Below, piece by piece: positions 12,301-25,700 of a DNA stretch of 64,000 nt (positions are counted from its first letter, which is position 1; every line of letters begins with the position of its first letter). The stretch comes from Candidula unifasciata (taxonomy: Eukaryota; Mollusca; Gastropoda; Stylommatophora; Geomitridae). Below the pieces are notes generated by a model. The model did no database searches, was not told the origin of the DNA, and saw nothing but the letters and a program-made list of their open reading frames with translations. The position numbers and the translations under genes were made by a program. The DNA lies in contig CAJHNH020001580.1 of the NCBI GenBank assembly GCA_905116865.2, positions 523,196 to 587,195 of the forward strand, written 5' to 3'.

Positions 12301-13680
12301 AACCTGGCAGAAATTATAGGCTGGACCAACTTGGCATACATTATAGGCTGGACCAACCTGGCAGACATTATAGGCTGGACCAACCTGGCAGACATTATAG
12401 GCTGGACCAACCTGGCAGACATTATAGGCTGGACCAACCTGGCAGACATTATAGGCTGGACCAACCTGGCAGACATTATAGGCTGGACCAACCTGGCAGA
12501 CATTATAGGCTGGACCAACCTGGCAGAAATTATAGGCTGGACCAACCTGGCATACATTATAGGCTGGACCAACCTGGCAGACATTATAGGCTGGACCAAC
12601 CTGGCAGACATTATAGGCTGGACCAACCTGGCATACATTATAGGCTGGACCAACCTGGCATACATTATAGGCTGGACCAACCTGGCATACATTATAGGCT
12701 GGACCAACCTGGCATACATTATAGGCTGGACCAACCTGGCATATATTATAGGCTGGACCAACCTGGCATACATTATAGGCTGGACCAACCTGGCAGAAAT
12801 TATAGGCTGGACCAACCTGGCATACATTATAGGCTGGACCAACCTGGCATACATTATAGTCTGGACCAACCTGGCATACATTATAGGCTGGACCAACCTG
12901 GCAGACATTATAGGCTGGACCAACCTGGCATACATTATAGGCTGGACCAACCTGGCATACATTATAGGCTGGACCAACCTGGCAGACATTATAGGCTAGA
13001 CCAACTTGGAATACATTATAGGCTGGACCAACCTGGCATACATTATATGCTGGACCAACTTGGCAGACATTATAGGCTGGACCAACCTGGCAGACATTAT
13101 AGGCTGGACCAACCTGGCAGACATTATAGGCTGGACCAACCTGGCAGACATTATAGGCTGGACCAACCTGGCATACATTATAGGCTGGACCAACCTGGCA
13201 TACATTATAGGCTGGACCAACCTGGCATACAGTATAGGCTGGATCAACCTGGCAGAATCAGGTGATTAATACAAATCCACCAGATGTGGATCCAAACCCA
13301 AGACATTAAGACTATACTATTAAAAACCCCAAAATCAAGCCCTTACCTGAAATAGAACTGTCTAAGGCCCACAGCTTTTGAACATGGTAATCTGTCAGCT
13401 CACATGCTGATAAACCAGAAGGGTCTGTAGAAAGATGAAAATACTGTGCTACTGTATTGAATACTTCTATCTCGGATGTAGAGATTCTGATGCACTAGGC
13501 TCAGCTACCACACCCATCAACAGTTCTCTTCCAGGAAGGTTAGCCTGATAAATGGTTGAAAGGTGCCAATATCATATATGTGCTATAAACAGGCACAACA
13601 AGATTACGTACAAAACTAGACTTGAATGAATAAAGAAGTAGCTTTCATGGGGGGGGGGGGTGGGGGGGGGGGGGGGTGGG

Positions 13681-13711
<31 letters not shown>

Positions 13712-16700
13712 CGTGCGTGCGTGCGTGCGTGCGCGCATTTGTTGATTAAAGAAATAAGATTTTAGTCCAGATCAAATCTTGGCAGTTGTGAAGGATATGC
13801 CCTGGGCTTTGATGAAGAGCTCTACAGTTGCATGAAGGGAAGTCAATAAGTAAGTCACAAACAGTTTAAAAAAAAAACTAAAGACGATATCAACTTGAAA
13901 TGTTTTATTTTTACACATAAACTGTCCCTTTGTTTTTCAACCTAATTTTCACCAACATTGATGCACTTGTCCCATCATTTTTTCAGGCTTCCCAAACCTG
14001 CTACATACAACTGTGTGCTCTGTTTTCTAAACCATATTTTCACTTTACATTCAATTGCTGCGTCATTTGCGAAATGTATCCCGCCAAGGTGGGCTTTCGG
14101 TGGACCAAAAAAGGTGAAATTGCTAGGGGCTAAGCCAGGGCTGTAAAGTGGATCTTCCAGAAGTTCCCACCCTAGATGGTTAATTTTCTCCTGAGTTAAC
14201 CAAGCAGTATGTGGTTTGGCATTGTTATAAAGGAGTAGCACTCCTTTAGTCAGCAGGCCTGGACATTTTCTACAAACTGCATCATGAAGCATCAATAGAA
14301 TTTTACAGTATGAATCAGCATTCACATTGTCACTTCTTTTTATTGCAGCTGCTAAAGAGTCAACCGTTCCTCATCTGTCACCTCTAATCATCTCCTCCAC
14401 CCACTGCATGGATCAGTCTGTTGTAAACACAACAGGACGACCAGACTGGACTTCATCAACAATTTTAAAGCGTCCTTGAGAAATTGTTTTTTTACTCAGC
14501 TACAAGAAGCATTTCCTTATGAATGTCCTTTGCAGGCAGCCTTTTTTTACCCCCCCCCCCCCCCAACACACATCAGCATGTTGTTCTTTGAGGGTACTTC
14601 CGTACGTATAGTCGCCATTCTGTTTCTGTGTTGGGAATGCACATGCAACACCTAGTGCCACCTAACGAACTGAGACATAAAGTTCAATGTTGCTGTCACC
14701 TTTGATACCTTTAGAAACCACCAACTACATTTTTCTGCCATCCCATAACCGTTTGTGACTTACTTATTGACTTTCCCTTGTAAGTTACAGTGTTCTAGAT
14801 CCATCTGGCCAAGACTTGTATACCAGTGCAGCAAACCAGGGTTTACTCTCTGCCAGTGGCCAGCCTGGATTTGCTCCTGTCAATATAGTCCTGGGCTTTA
14901 TAAAGTCTAAAAAACTGCATACCAGGTATTTTCTAAATTTGTTACTTCTTCTTCTTCTGCGTTCATTAGTAGAGAGGTGGCTGACACATCTGTACCTATC
15001 GGTCGAACACATCCAGTTCCAGTAAACCCCTAGTTAGTGCATTTTCCAACACGCTTGTTAAGGGTCAGTAGGTCTATTCCCTCTCCATCAACCCTCTCCC
15101 CAAGAAAAATCAGAGGCCCTGCAACATCATCATCACGTGCCCTGCCAACTGCGCAGGCGCTCATGTGTCTGCACAGATCACGATCCCTGGTTGCCTGGAA
15201 CAGCTTTCTTGATGACATCCCTCCATGCCATTGTTTTAGCCAATTCAGCATCGTCTCTATTCAGTCATCATCAGTTCTCGTTATGCCTAGTAGCACATGA
15301 GGCTTCAGAGAGGACTTTCCATGCTTTCCTGTCCTGTGCAATCTTCAGTGCAGTTTTCCATGTCAAAGATGCCGCACTCAGGTCACTTTCCATCGTTCGT
15401 CTCCATGTTGTTTTTGGGCACCCCTGTTTTCTCTTTCCCTCTGGTGTCCATGTGAGAGCTGTTTTGGCAGGTATATCAGAAGCCATTCTCATAACGTGGC
15501 CAAGCCATTTCCATCTTCTCTTGGTAATCATACTGTCTAAAGTTTCTTGGTTTGTGGCTTGAAGTAGTTTAGTGTTTGAGATTGTATCTGGCCATAAAAT
15601 TTTGATAATTCTATGTAGACATGTGTGGTGTAAGGTGGACAGCTTGTGTGCATCCTTTTTGGTCATTCTCCAGCATTCCGCTCCATAAAGAAGAACTGGC
15701 AAAATGATGCTCTTGTAGAGTCGAAGTTTCGTTCCTCTGCAGTAATTGTTGGATTTCCAGATTTGCCTCATCCTTTAAAAACCAGCTCTAGCTTTGTTCA
15801 GACGTGACTGTATGTCTTCCTCTGTCCCTCCCAGTAGGGACACCACATTGCCAAGATATGTGAAATGTTCTACATTTTCAAGTGATTGGTTACTTTTGGT
15901 CACTGGTTGTTGGTTTGGACTGTTTGTCATGATCTTAGTTTTCTTTGTATTTATTCTCAGTCCCACCATTTCTGCTGTGCAGTTTAGACTGTTACTTTTC
16001 TCTTGTATATATGTTCATGTTTATGTGACAGGAGTGCTATATCATCTGCAAAATCAAGGTCCTCAAGCATTGGTTTCTATTGGTCTGCCTCTACCCCCTT
16101 TTCCACTGATCTTTCCAGTTGTTACGATGTTCTCCAATGTCTCTCTTCTCATTTTGTGGCCAAAGAATAGTGTTTGTCTCTTTCTTATTGTTGTACATAG
16201 GGATCTACTTTCATTAGCTTCTTTCAAGCAATCGTTGTTAGTTACTCTGGCCGTCCAAGGTATTCGTAACATTCATCTCAGAAACCACATCTCCTAATTT
16301 GTTCACTGACAACATACATGGGGACAAATCAGTTTTTGAATAACAGATGGCAAGGAAGAGAACAGGCTGCATCACACACTGTTATGCCATAGCCTAATCT
16401 ATGCTGGGAAGACTCCCTGTGCGGGTTCTGGGGTCTTGTTGTGGGGGGAAAAGAATAGACCCACTGCCTCCCTTAAAAGTGTGTCATAAAAGTTAACTAA
16501 TCAGGGGTATTTCCTCTGAAGTGACATTGCATCTGCTTCACAGCTGAGGAACTAACAATCTGCAAAAAAGTAAAACAGATATGAAAAATGGGTGTGCATA
16601 CAAAACTTTAGTTCTAGAGCAAAGAGTCCAGAAGTCATGAAGGCCCAACACTAAACCAACCTTGCTACAATGCATTGGGATAAAATAGCTTCTTCTTCTT

Positions 16701-19700
16701 CTTCAGCATTCTGAGCCCTTGAGGTTCATTGCTGCAGATTTCACCTGCCTCCATTTATCTCTAGTTGGCCTTCTCTTTCCAGTTGGTGAGGCCACGTGTT
16801 TGTAGGTCTGTCTAGACATTATCTCTCCATCATCTTCTTGATCGGCCTCATGGTCTACGACTATTCAGCTCCCTTGTGTATACAGATAAAACAGCTATAA
16901 ATTCATCTATAAGACAACAGAACTGACCTCCGGTCTGAAGATAACTCTGAACAATAGGCCAGACACTAACAGCTGGGATACTCATGTTGATATGTGGGTA
17001 ACTGGAATTGCTTCCCTTGTCTCTGAAAATTTTTTTGAATAGACAGTGACTGTGTCATAATACTTGAGCACTCTTAGTGAATGTTTGTAGTTTGTTAATA
17101 ACAGCCTCAGTCATTCAGCTTGTTCCTTATATATACAGCAGCCCATGTGATGTGAGAGTTGAATAATTTAAGTTTTCTAGTGCATTTATTTTCTTTGCAT
17201 TTGTTTCTAGTCTTTTCTGTTTTTATTTTTAATATCTGTCTCTGTTTCCTTTTCATTATCCTCATTACTGCTCAAGTATATATGTAAGTAAATTGTACTC
17301 CACCAGGATATCACACAGAGGGATAAACACCCGGTGACACAAAGTGCCAATTGCGGATGAGGATCACCCATGGAGAGGTCCCGGAAATCGTGTTCAATCA
17401 TTCATTAGGTTATATTGCAGCCCCTGGCAACAGCCAGGGTGGAGCTTCAAAATAACGAAAAATTACATCCTACACGCGATGATGGAGATAACAAGTATGT
17501 GAAATGACTTCACATCTTAAAGTATGATTTCATTAAGAGAAACTGGGTTATCATTTGCTGAATTTATTTTCATTATCTTTGTCTTCCATGAATTTTTATT
17601 TCTAATAGCTGCATCTGTAGGCTCATCAGAAGAAGGGGAATAATGGAGTGCATAGTGATAACAGAAAAGCTGGAGGAAAGAGAGGCAGATGGACAGCTAA
17701 GCATTATGGCATGCAAGAACATCTGTACAGAAATAATTGACAGTACACAGAACAGCCGCCATTTTGTTAACCTAGTCAGAGGTGCATTGTTATGTAATCA
17801 GCATGGAGTATTTAAAAAGCTAACATTAAATTCTTTTTAAATCTCAGAAAAAGCGCTATTGCAACAGTTGAATTGATGCGACAGGTTTATGGGGATAATT
17901 TGTTATCTCGTGCACAAATTTTCAGCTGGTATTCACGATTCAAAAGTAGTGTGGAAATGATTACTAATGCAACTAGAACTGGATGCTCAATTTCTGTTCG
18001 TAATGAGGAATCCGAGAATGGATACAAGAAGATAGTTGTTCGACTGTGAGGATGATGGTAGATGAATTTGGTGTTAATACAGAGACTATTCATAAAATTT
18101 TAGTGGAAGATTTAACCCCCCCCCCCAAAAAGTTGCTTGCTGGTTTGTATAAAATACCTGGCAATTTGTTTCTTCTTCGTGACAATGCACCAGCCTGAAG
18201 GGTGGTAGTTGTACAGGAATTTTGGCTTAAAAACAAGTATGTGTTCTCAACCATCCACCCTACACCCCAGATTTGTCTTCCTGTGATTATTTTCGTTTCC
18301 CAAAATTAAATTTACCATTAAAAGGACGCTTCTTTGAAGATATTGATGACACCCAAAGGACCGTAACATCAACTTTAAGGGTCATAATAACAAAATAACT
18401 ACAGAGGTCGTTCCAGTGTTTGTTAGATTGTGCCACTTGCAGTATCAATGCACAAGGGGCTTACTTTGAATCAGATACAGGTTATATCTTCAACTGTTGG
18501 TTATTTTAATTTTTATGGAATTAGTCTCATTACTTAATTGTCGGACCTCCTATAGCTGACCACAAGAGCAACAAAGCTGACACAAGAAATCCTAATTTCC
18601 TCCCTCATAAAGGACTTTCCCAGTTCTAATATACATATTGCTATTACTACATCAGTGATCTTTTGTAGGATTCCATACTGCCTCAAATATTTCTGAGAGT
18701 AAGTCAATATGAATCCAAAAAGTGATAAAGTTCTGATTCATCTGATAACCTGGGAAAAAAAAGACAGCTTCCATTCTTCAATAACAAGTACAACTTACAC
18801 TGTGTTGCAGACAACTATGCCAACCAAATCACCTGCTGTGTTCAATAATGGCCCACCACTTGCCCCAGCATGCACTGCACAAGTAGACTGAAAATAATCA
18901 GACAACAGGTCTGAAAACAGGGGAAAAAAACAGATGTTTATCTGTATAATGGCGGGGAGGGGGGGGGGAGGGGTTATTTGTTTAACATGTTAATAAAAAG
19001 ACAACTAATCTGTTATGCCCTTTTGGAGTTTATAAATTTGACTGATTAAGGGTTAGATGAAACTGAATGTGTTGAGCCAAACGAAATGCATAGATAAAAC
19101 ACACCTAGCTGTAAACCACAAAACAACACGCCAACTGCTGAATGTGCCCCATATCCTTATGAATTCAGTAGATCAATTTTGTGTCTACATGGCTAATGTG
19201 GTCATGAATTCAGCAGGTTAAGAATGATATTTTTACCCTACCTCGAAATAGAAAAAAAAATTCCAAAATCTTAATGAAAATTTAAATTACTAAAATTAAA
19301 ATTTCAGAGCAAAACCACAGCAGCCAATGAATGCTGGGATTGGTTTACGATGTCCTATAAGGAAAAGGCAACCAGCTTTATCTTTTTTTTTTCAACAGAG
19401 TATGTAAAATATGGTTCCAAATGATAGCCTAGTATTCTAACTGCTCGGCCAGTTGCTCATTTTAAGTTTATTATATAAAATGTCTTTGGAAATAAAAGAA
19501 TCTAGCATGGTGCTGATCACGTCAGTGTTAACAGGTCTAAACAAAACTGACGTCTAGCACTTATGCCCGATGTATGTATGCAAATTGTACCCCCACCAGG
19601 ATATCATACAGAGCGATAAACACCCGGTGACACAAAGTGCCACCATGTGGATGAGGATCACCTATGGAGAGGTAGTAGAAGCCCTGTTCAGCCATTAGGC

Positions 19701-22700
19701 CATATTGCAGGCCCGGCTCTGTTTAGGGCTCGCACCAAAAGCCAGGGTGGGGCATCATAATAACTAAAAATTGCTCCCACAAGGGGATGACGAGATAGGT
19801 TAATATGCCCGATCCACCTTGACTATCTTTACCTTACTAGTACATAATAAATTAATTTTTAAAAAAAGACTTGGTAATCATTACCTGTATCATCACAGAC
19901 TGGCCTTTAAATGTTACGACCTTGGCAATGACTCCTGCACACAGTGATGGCTGCAGGTCAAGCTCTGTGCTGAACAAGGCATGGCCAACAACAAAAACCC
20001 TCTCACCTGGCAGCAAAACAAATAAAGCAAACACACTGTACAAGGACACCACTTTCTTACTACAGACTGTATTTCATTAACAGTGTACAATGTTTTGAAG
20101 ATGAATTAATGATGTGTTTAAACCTGAACAGAATCACATCCCCATGCAAGTTCTTGAGCAATATTTTGTGGCAAAGGGGAGGGGATTAATTTACCCACTG
20201 CCTCTAACAAGCATGTCATAAAAGGCAACGAATTAGGTTTGCTGAAAGTAAATGTATATTCAAGAGAGGTGAAGAGAAGAGAAAGAGAAACGTCTGTGCA
20301 ACCACTGCTGACAACAGTGATATGACAAAGATGATGGCACAATATTGGACACATCCTGAGGCGAAACAAGCAGAGGATCACCAAGGAATTCCAGAGAAAT
20401 TTGACTAAAAAGCTCAACAAAATGGGAAAGAGGAAAACGTGCACAAAACAACACAACGTAACGTTTCGGCCGGGCAGCCTTTTTCAAACATAAGTGAACT
20501 ACACAAATGAGGAATAGAGAGTATGTAGGTAGATCTCTAAGGGGTTACGTGAGCTACGTTTTATAAAAATGTGATGCGGAATAAATGAAATGAAATAAAA
20601 TAAACCATGGCTAAAAAATATAGTCACAATACTGGGAATAAAAGAAATCCAAGTATTAATGATACATAAATGATACTGCTAAAAAATATAATAAAGTAAT
20701 AATATGAAATAAAATAAAAGAATTAACATTTAAAATGTGATAAGATTAGAACTATCTAGATGAAGGTATGTTGGATATTGATACCATTTGGACTAAGAAC
20801 GCCAAGGCTGTAGATAAGGCAACTTTCCAAAGCGAGGCGGGTAGTATGATCGCCAGAGCATGATTTTAATGCTGTGACAGATATGTCATCTTTACCGCTG
20901 TGGTCAGGGCTATTAAAATGGAGAGGGATTGGTTTGAGTGTCTTCTTGTCGATATCGGAGATCATACTACCCGCCTCGCTTTAGAAAATCGCCTTATCCA
21001 CACTGGCAACAAGGTCCTCTCACAAAGTTTTTTTTATAGGATTTCTTGTGGAGGTCCTCGCTTCCTTAGTTCTTTAAAATAAATGGGTACAAGCTGGGGT
21101 TTTTCCTAAGGTAAAAAGGTGCCAGTACTGACCACAAAGTCTCATAAAATAGTGTTGGCACTCACCACACAATGTCTATTACAGTGTGCTGACAAAATGA
21201 AGCTTCAAAGAAAAGTGCTGATACTGAATACTTTGAGTGGGGGGGGGGGGGGGGGGGGAGGGGAGGTACCAGCTAAAATTGGGTACCAGGCAATGTCCTG
21301 GAAAGTAAAGGCAGCTGGTGGGAAGCTGACCATATCACCCAACAAGGTCTATACAAATATGAGCCTAGCATCATATGCCTGATGTGAAACTGTTGTAAAA
21401 AAAAGGATCCTTTTATGTTTTTTGTTGCTGTTTTTGTGTGTTGTGTGTGTTAAACATAGAAGGGCAATGGTGTTGACAAATGCCACATGACACAGGCTTT
21501 GAGAAAAAGAAAATTCTAAATTATTAACAGCAGATGTGAACACGTTTGTAGAAAAGTATGATAGAAAGTCAGAGGGAACAAATCTTAATAAATATGTACA
21601 TAAATGTCCCATCATGCCATGACGTCAAACTGTCCAGCATCTTCTCCTTTGATCTTCCCTGTCTCTCTTCCACTCTAATGTTCCATTTAGAATCAATCAC
21701 AAAATAATATGATCAACTAACAAATAAAAACAAATTATAGATAACCAACCAAGTTTAGGACTGCATATCCTAGGCTCTCTGTAGACGGGACAACTGTGAA
21801 CAGCTTGTGGACATTTCAAAATGGCGATATCATAAGGTTTCTGAAAAGTGCCAGAGCTGCTGTAGACTAGTGTAGCCTTGTACCGAGGTGAGCCTTGGAA
21901 AGGTTTGATCTGTACTGTAAAAACGGGGAAGGGGGGAGGGGGGGGGGGGGGGGGCAATGAAAATAAAATAGTGTACTGACGATTTAAACAAATGTAGTGA
22001 AAACAAATATTGAAAAATAAAATAAATCTACTGAAAATAAAATTACAACAATGTACTGAAAAGAAAACTACAACAATGTATAAAAAAGAAACAAGACAGT
22101 GTACTGAAAATAAAAATACATCAACGTACTAAATTAAAAACAAAATAAACAAGGTACTGAAACAAGAAACAGACAACAGTGTACTGACAATAAATTTACC
22201 AAAATGTACTGAGAAGTAATATTACAAAAAGGTACTGACAAGAAAAATAAAACAAAAATAAAACAACGTATTGAAAGGAAAAATACAACAATCTACCTAA
22301 AAGAAAAATACAACTTCCTTTGTCCATTTTCTGCATTGTGTCGCTAGGCATCATAAGTTAGCAAATGATCACTTTCTGAACCAGGGCACGCTCGGTTGCA
22401 CACTATGCTGTGGTTTTATGATAACTGCGACTCTCCTTCAGTCCATCATCTTCTTGGTTGTCCCCAACATTTTGATGTTTCTACTTTCATGTTGTATGCT
22501 GGCATCCTTGGATTCATTCTCACTAAATGGCCAAACCATTACTTTGTTGGTTTTTCAATTGAATTTAATTATAGGCAGTGTTCGAATAGTTTTTGTAATT
22601 TCTTTGTTTCTCACAAGATCTCTTCTAGTTTTGTTCACAGCCTTTCTCAAACATCTCATTTCGCAGGTGGTTAGTTTTCTTTCATGTCCTTTAGCCAATG

Positions 22701-25700
22701 TCCAGGTCTGACACTGATAGCACAAGGTTGGTATGAAGACTGCATTTACAATTTCTTTCTATCTCTACTGGGATAGCCGGGTGTTTCAAAATTGGTGTCA
22801 GTTGATATGTGACATTGTTGGCTTAATGGATTCTTGTTTCTGTCTATTCTGCCATCAGAAATAAAGATGCTCCCCAAGTATCTCAAGCGTTGAACTTGTT
22901 TTAAACTTTGGTCTTTTATCTTTATTCTTTTAATAGATTTTCTGATTTCATAAACCTCTTTTAGAGCCTTTTTTGATAAACATTACATTTTGCTGCCGTA
23001 CAGCAATGTACTGAAAAGAAAAATATAACAAGGTACAGCATAAGGAAATCCCAATCAGCACAAAGAAACATCTCATACTAGTGCCAGATGTGATCACTCA
23101 AACAAAACATAAAAGAAACACACCCGTGTGGGTTCCGGGTCCCCATTGTGGGGAAAACAAGAATAGACCCACTGCCTCCCCAAAAGCATGTCGTAAGAGT
23201 CTACTAATTGGGGAGCTTCCTTTGAAGTCAGAGTGCATCTGCCAGAGAGGCAAGGAACCAACAGTCTGTATTCAAGAGAATGAGATCTGTAAAACTGATG
23301 CACACACAACACTCAGGTTCTGGAGCAGGACTGCAGTTCAGTAATGGACGAGCAACCAGAACTTTCCGCCAGAGTGTACAGCTGGTGAACGCAAAGAAGA
23401 AGAAGAAGAATAAAAGAAACTTAGTAACCATGGAAATGAGGTGTTTGAGAAAGACTGCAGGAGTGACCAGAAGAGATAAAATCAGGAATAAGGTCATACA
23501 GGATATAGTCGGCACAGAACCAATTTTAAATTACATACAAGGCCAGCAAATAAAATGGTTTCCCCAGTTGGAGAGAATGCCTTCTGATGCTATACCATAC
23601 AAGGCATATATCAAAAGAGGAAAGGGACCTCGAGCAAAAGGTAGATCAAGAACAAGATGGGAAGATAACATCAGAGAAACTCTACAACACCACGACGTGT
23701 CTATGGTCGAAGCAGACAGAAGAGCATGAAACAGGACCGAAGTGGTAAAAGAGGATGTAAGGAAGAAGAAAAAGAAGACTGAAAAATTCAACAATGTACT
23801 AAAAAGACAATAATGTACTGGGAAAAAAAAACAAGCTTTGTTCTGGGGAAAAATACAACAATGTACTCAAAACAAACTATGTTCTGAAAAGAAAAATACA
23901 AGGTCCTGAAAAGAAAAATACAACAATGTACTGACAAGAAAAATACAACAATGTACTGGGAAAAAAAACGCACTTGAAAAAATATATTGTACTGAAAATA
24001 AAATTCAAACAATCACCCTTATATGAATGTACTGAATTAAACTTAAATGGACATTTTACATCATCACAGTCAAAAGCCTGTATAAAACAAATAAATAAAT
24101 TAATTGAGTGCTGTCTCCACAATGACGACTGGCTCAGTGTATCCACTGTGTGTCTTTGGAAATATTACACAGTCAGGCCGCAATCAAATTCACAATGCGA
24201 CACATACTATGTTTTAAAACCATAAAAGCAGCACACACACACAAATCTGCCACCACAGAAATATAACCATAATGCTTAAGGATCATAAAACTGTTAAACG
24301 CATTTATTAATCACTCACTCAAACAGCCATCTGTGTAGAAATGAACTCACTATCAAAGCTGAGTGAATCACTGACAGATGACCGCATATTAAAATGATGA
24401 AACTTCTTCTTTCAAGTTCACTGGCTGTAAAGTCTGGCAGAAAGTCCTGACTGTTTGTCCACATCTGGAATTTGTCTTATTCTACGACCTGAGTGTTGCA
24501 TACACATCTATTTTGTGGATCTGGATTATCTGTGATCTGTTGGTTTCTTACTTCTCAGGCAGATCCACTGTGAAGGAAACATAGACCCTATCTACAATCA
24601 CAAGGTCACCAGTTGGGAACCTTGTCCCAGGAAGACTACATCACCCTATCTACAATCGCAAGGTCCCCAGTTGGGAACCTTGTCCCAGGAAGACTTCATC
24701 ACCCTATCTACAATCGCAAGGTCCCCAGTTGGGAACCTTGTTCCAGGAAGACTACATCACCCTATCTACAATCGCAAGGTCCCCAGTTGGGAACCTTGTC
24801 CCAGGAAGACTACATCACCTCATTTGGTTCACCACTTCTGAGACTCATTTAAAAAAAACAAAAAAACAATGACACTCCTCGTGTGGGTTCCCATTGTGGG
24901 GGAAAACAAGAATAAAGCCACTGCCTCTCCAACAAGCATGTCGTAGGAGTCGTCTAATTGGGAGCCAAGTCAGAGTGCATCTGCCCAAGCGGCAAGGACA
25001 TATAAGTCAGTAAAACGAATGTACATTCAAAACTCAGGCCCTAGCATAAAGCCAAAGTTCAAATGGACGAACAACCAGGACTTTCCGCTGCAGCTTACAG
25101 CCAGTGAACAAAGAAACAGAAGAAAAAGAATGACACTCACCATCAAAGCTGTGTGAATCTTTGACAACATGACCACATGTTAAAATGATTCCTTTGTCTC
25201 GGTCAACGATGATTCCTGAGCCCCATGTGCTTCCAACCCGTACTGCCACAGTGGATGACAACAACGATCTCTTCCTGACATCTAAAAATTAAAAATAGCC
25301 ATGTTTTACAAAGAGAATTACTGAAATGCTGGATATTTACAAATTAAACTGGATAAATGATAACCCCTTTTTTCTGGGTACGTCAGAAACAAATGTTTAT
25401 ATTTAAATAATGCGGATACAAACAATACATTGCACAATTTCGCTGTATCTCATCAGGTGCGTTACTACAGAGTTACATCAACATAAACTAAAGCACAAAA
25501 CTTAATAAATTCAACTGAAATGAGAATAGTTTCTTCGATAAATCTCTGTTTCATGGCCGCCAGAAGCTCACCGTAGTCACGTGACTTACCAGAATAACTT
25601 CAAATTTACGATAAATTCCATCTGCTTACAAAGGAGGGGAATTGTTGATTTTTATTGTTAAGGCAGACTAAATTCTTGATTATATTTTATACAGTTGTGT

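Larger units (their letters stand above)
21965..24015. repeat. AT-rich degenerate tandem repeat split by retroelement insertions
   Basis: Units like AACAATGTACTGAAAAGAAA (about 25 bp) occupy 21965-22315 and resume at 23000-23045 and 23785-24010. Between lie LINE pieces and a family B copy. The outer blocks read as one older array later broken by insertions. Confidence 0.7.

Noticed and set aside
11734..12999. 421-residue open frame of IIGWTNLAD repeats and its 369-residue antisense frame
   Set aside because: Both come from a 27-bp minisatellite with no stop in the unit. Frames are open on both strands, and it lies in a TYSND1 intron.
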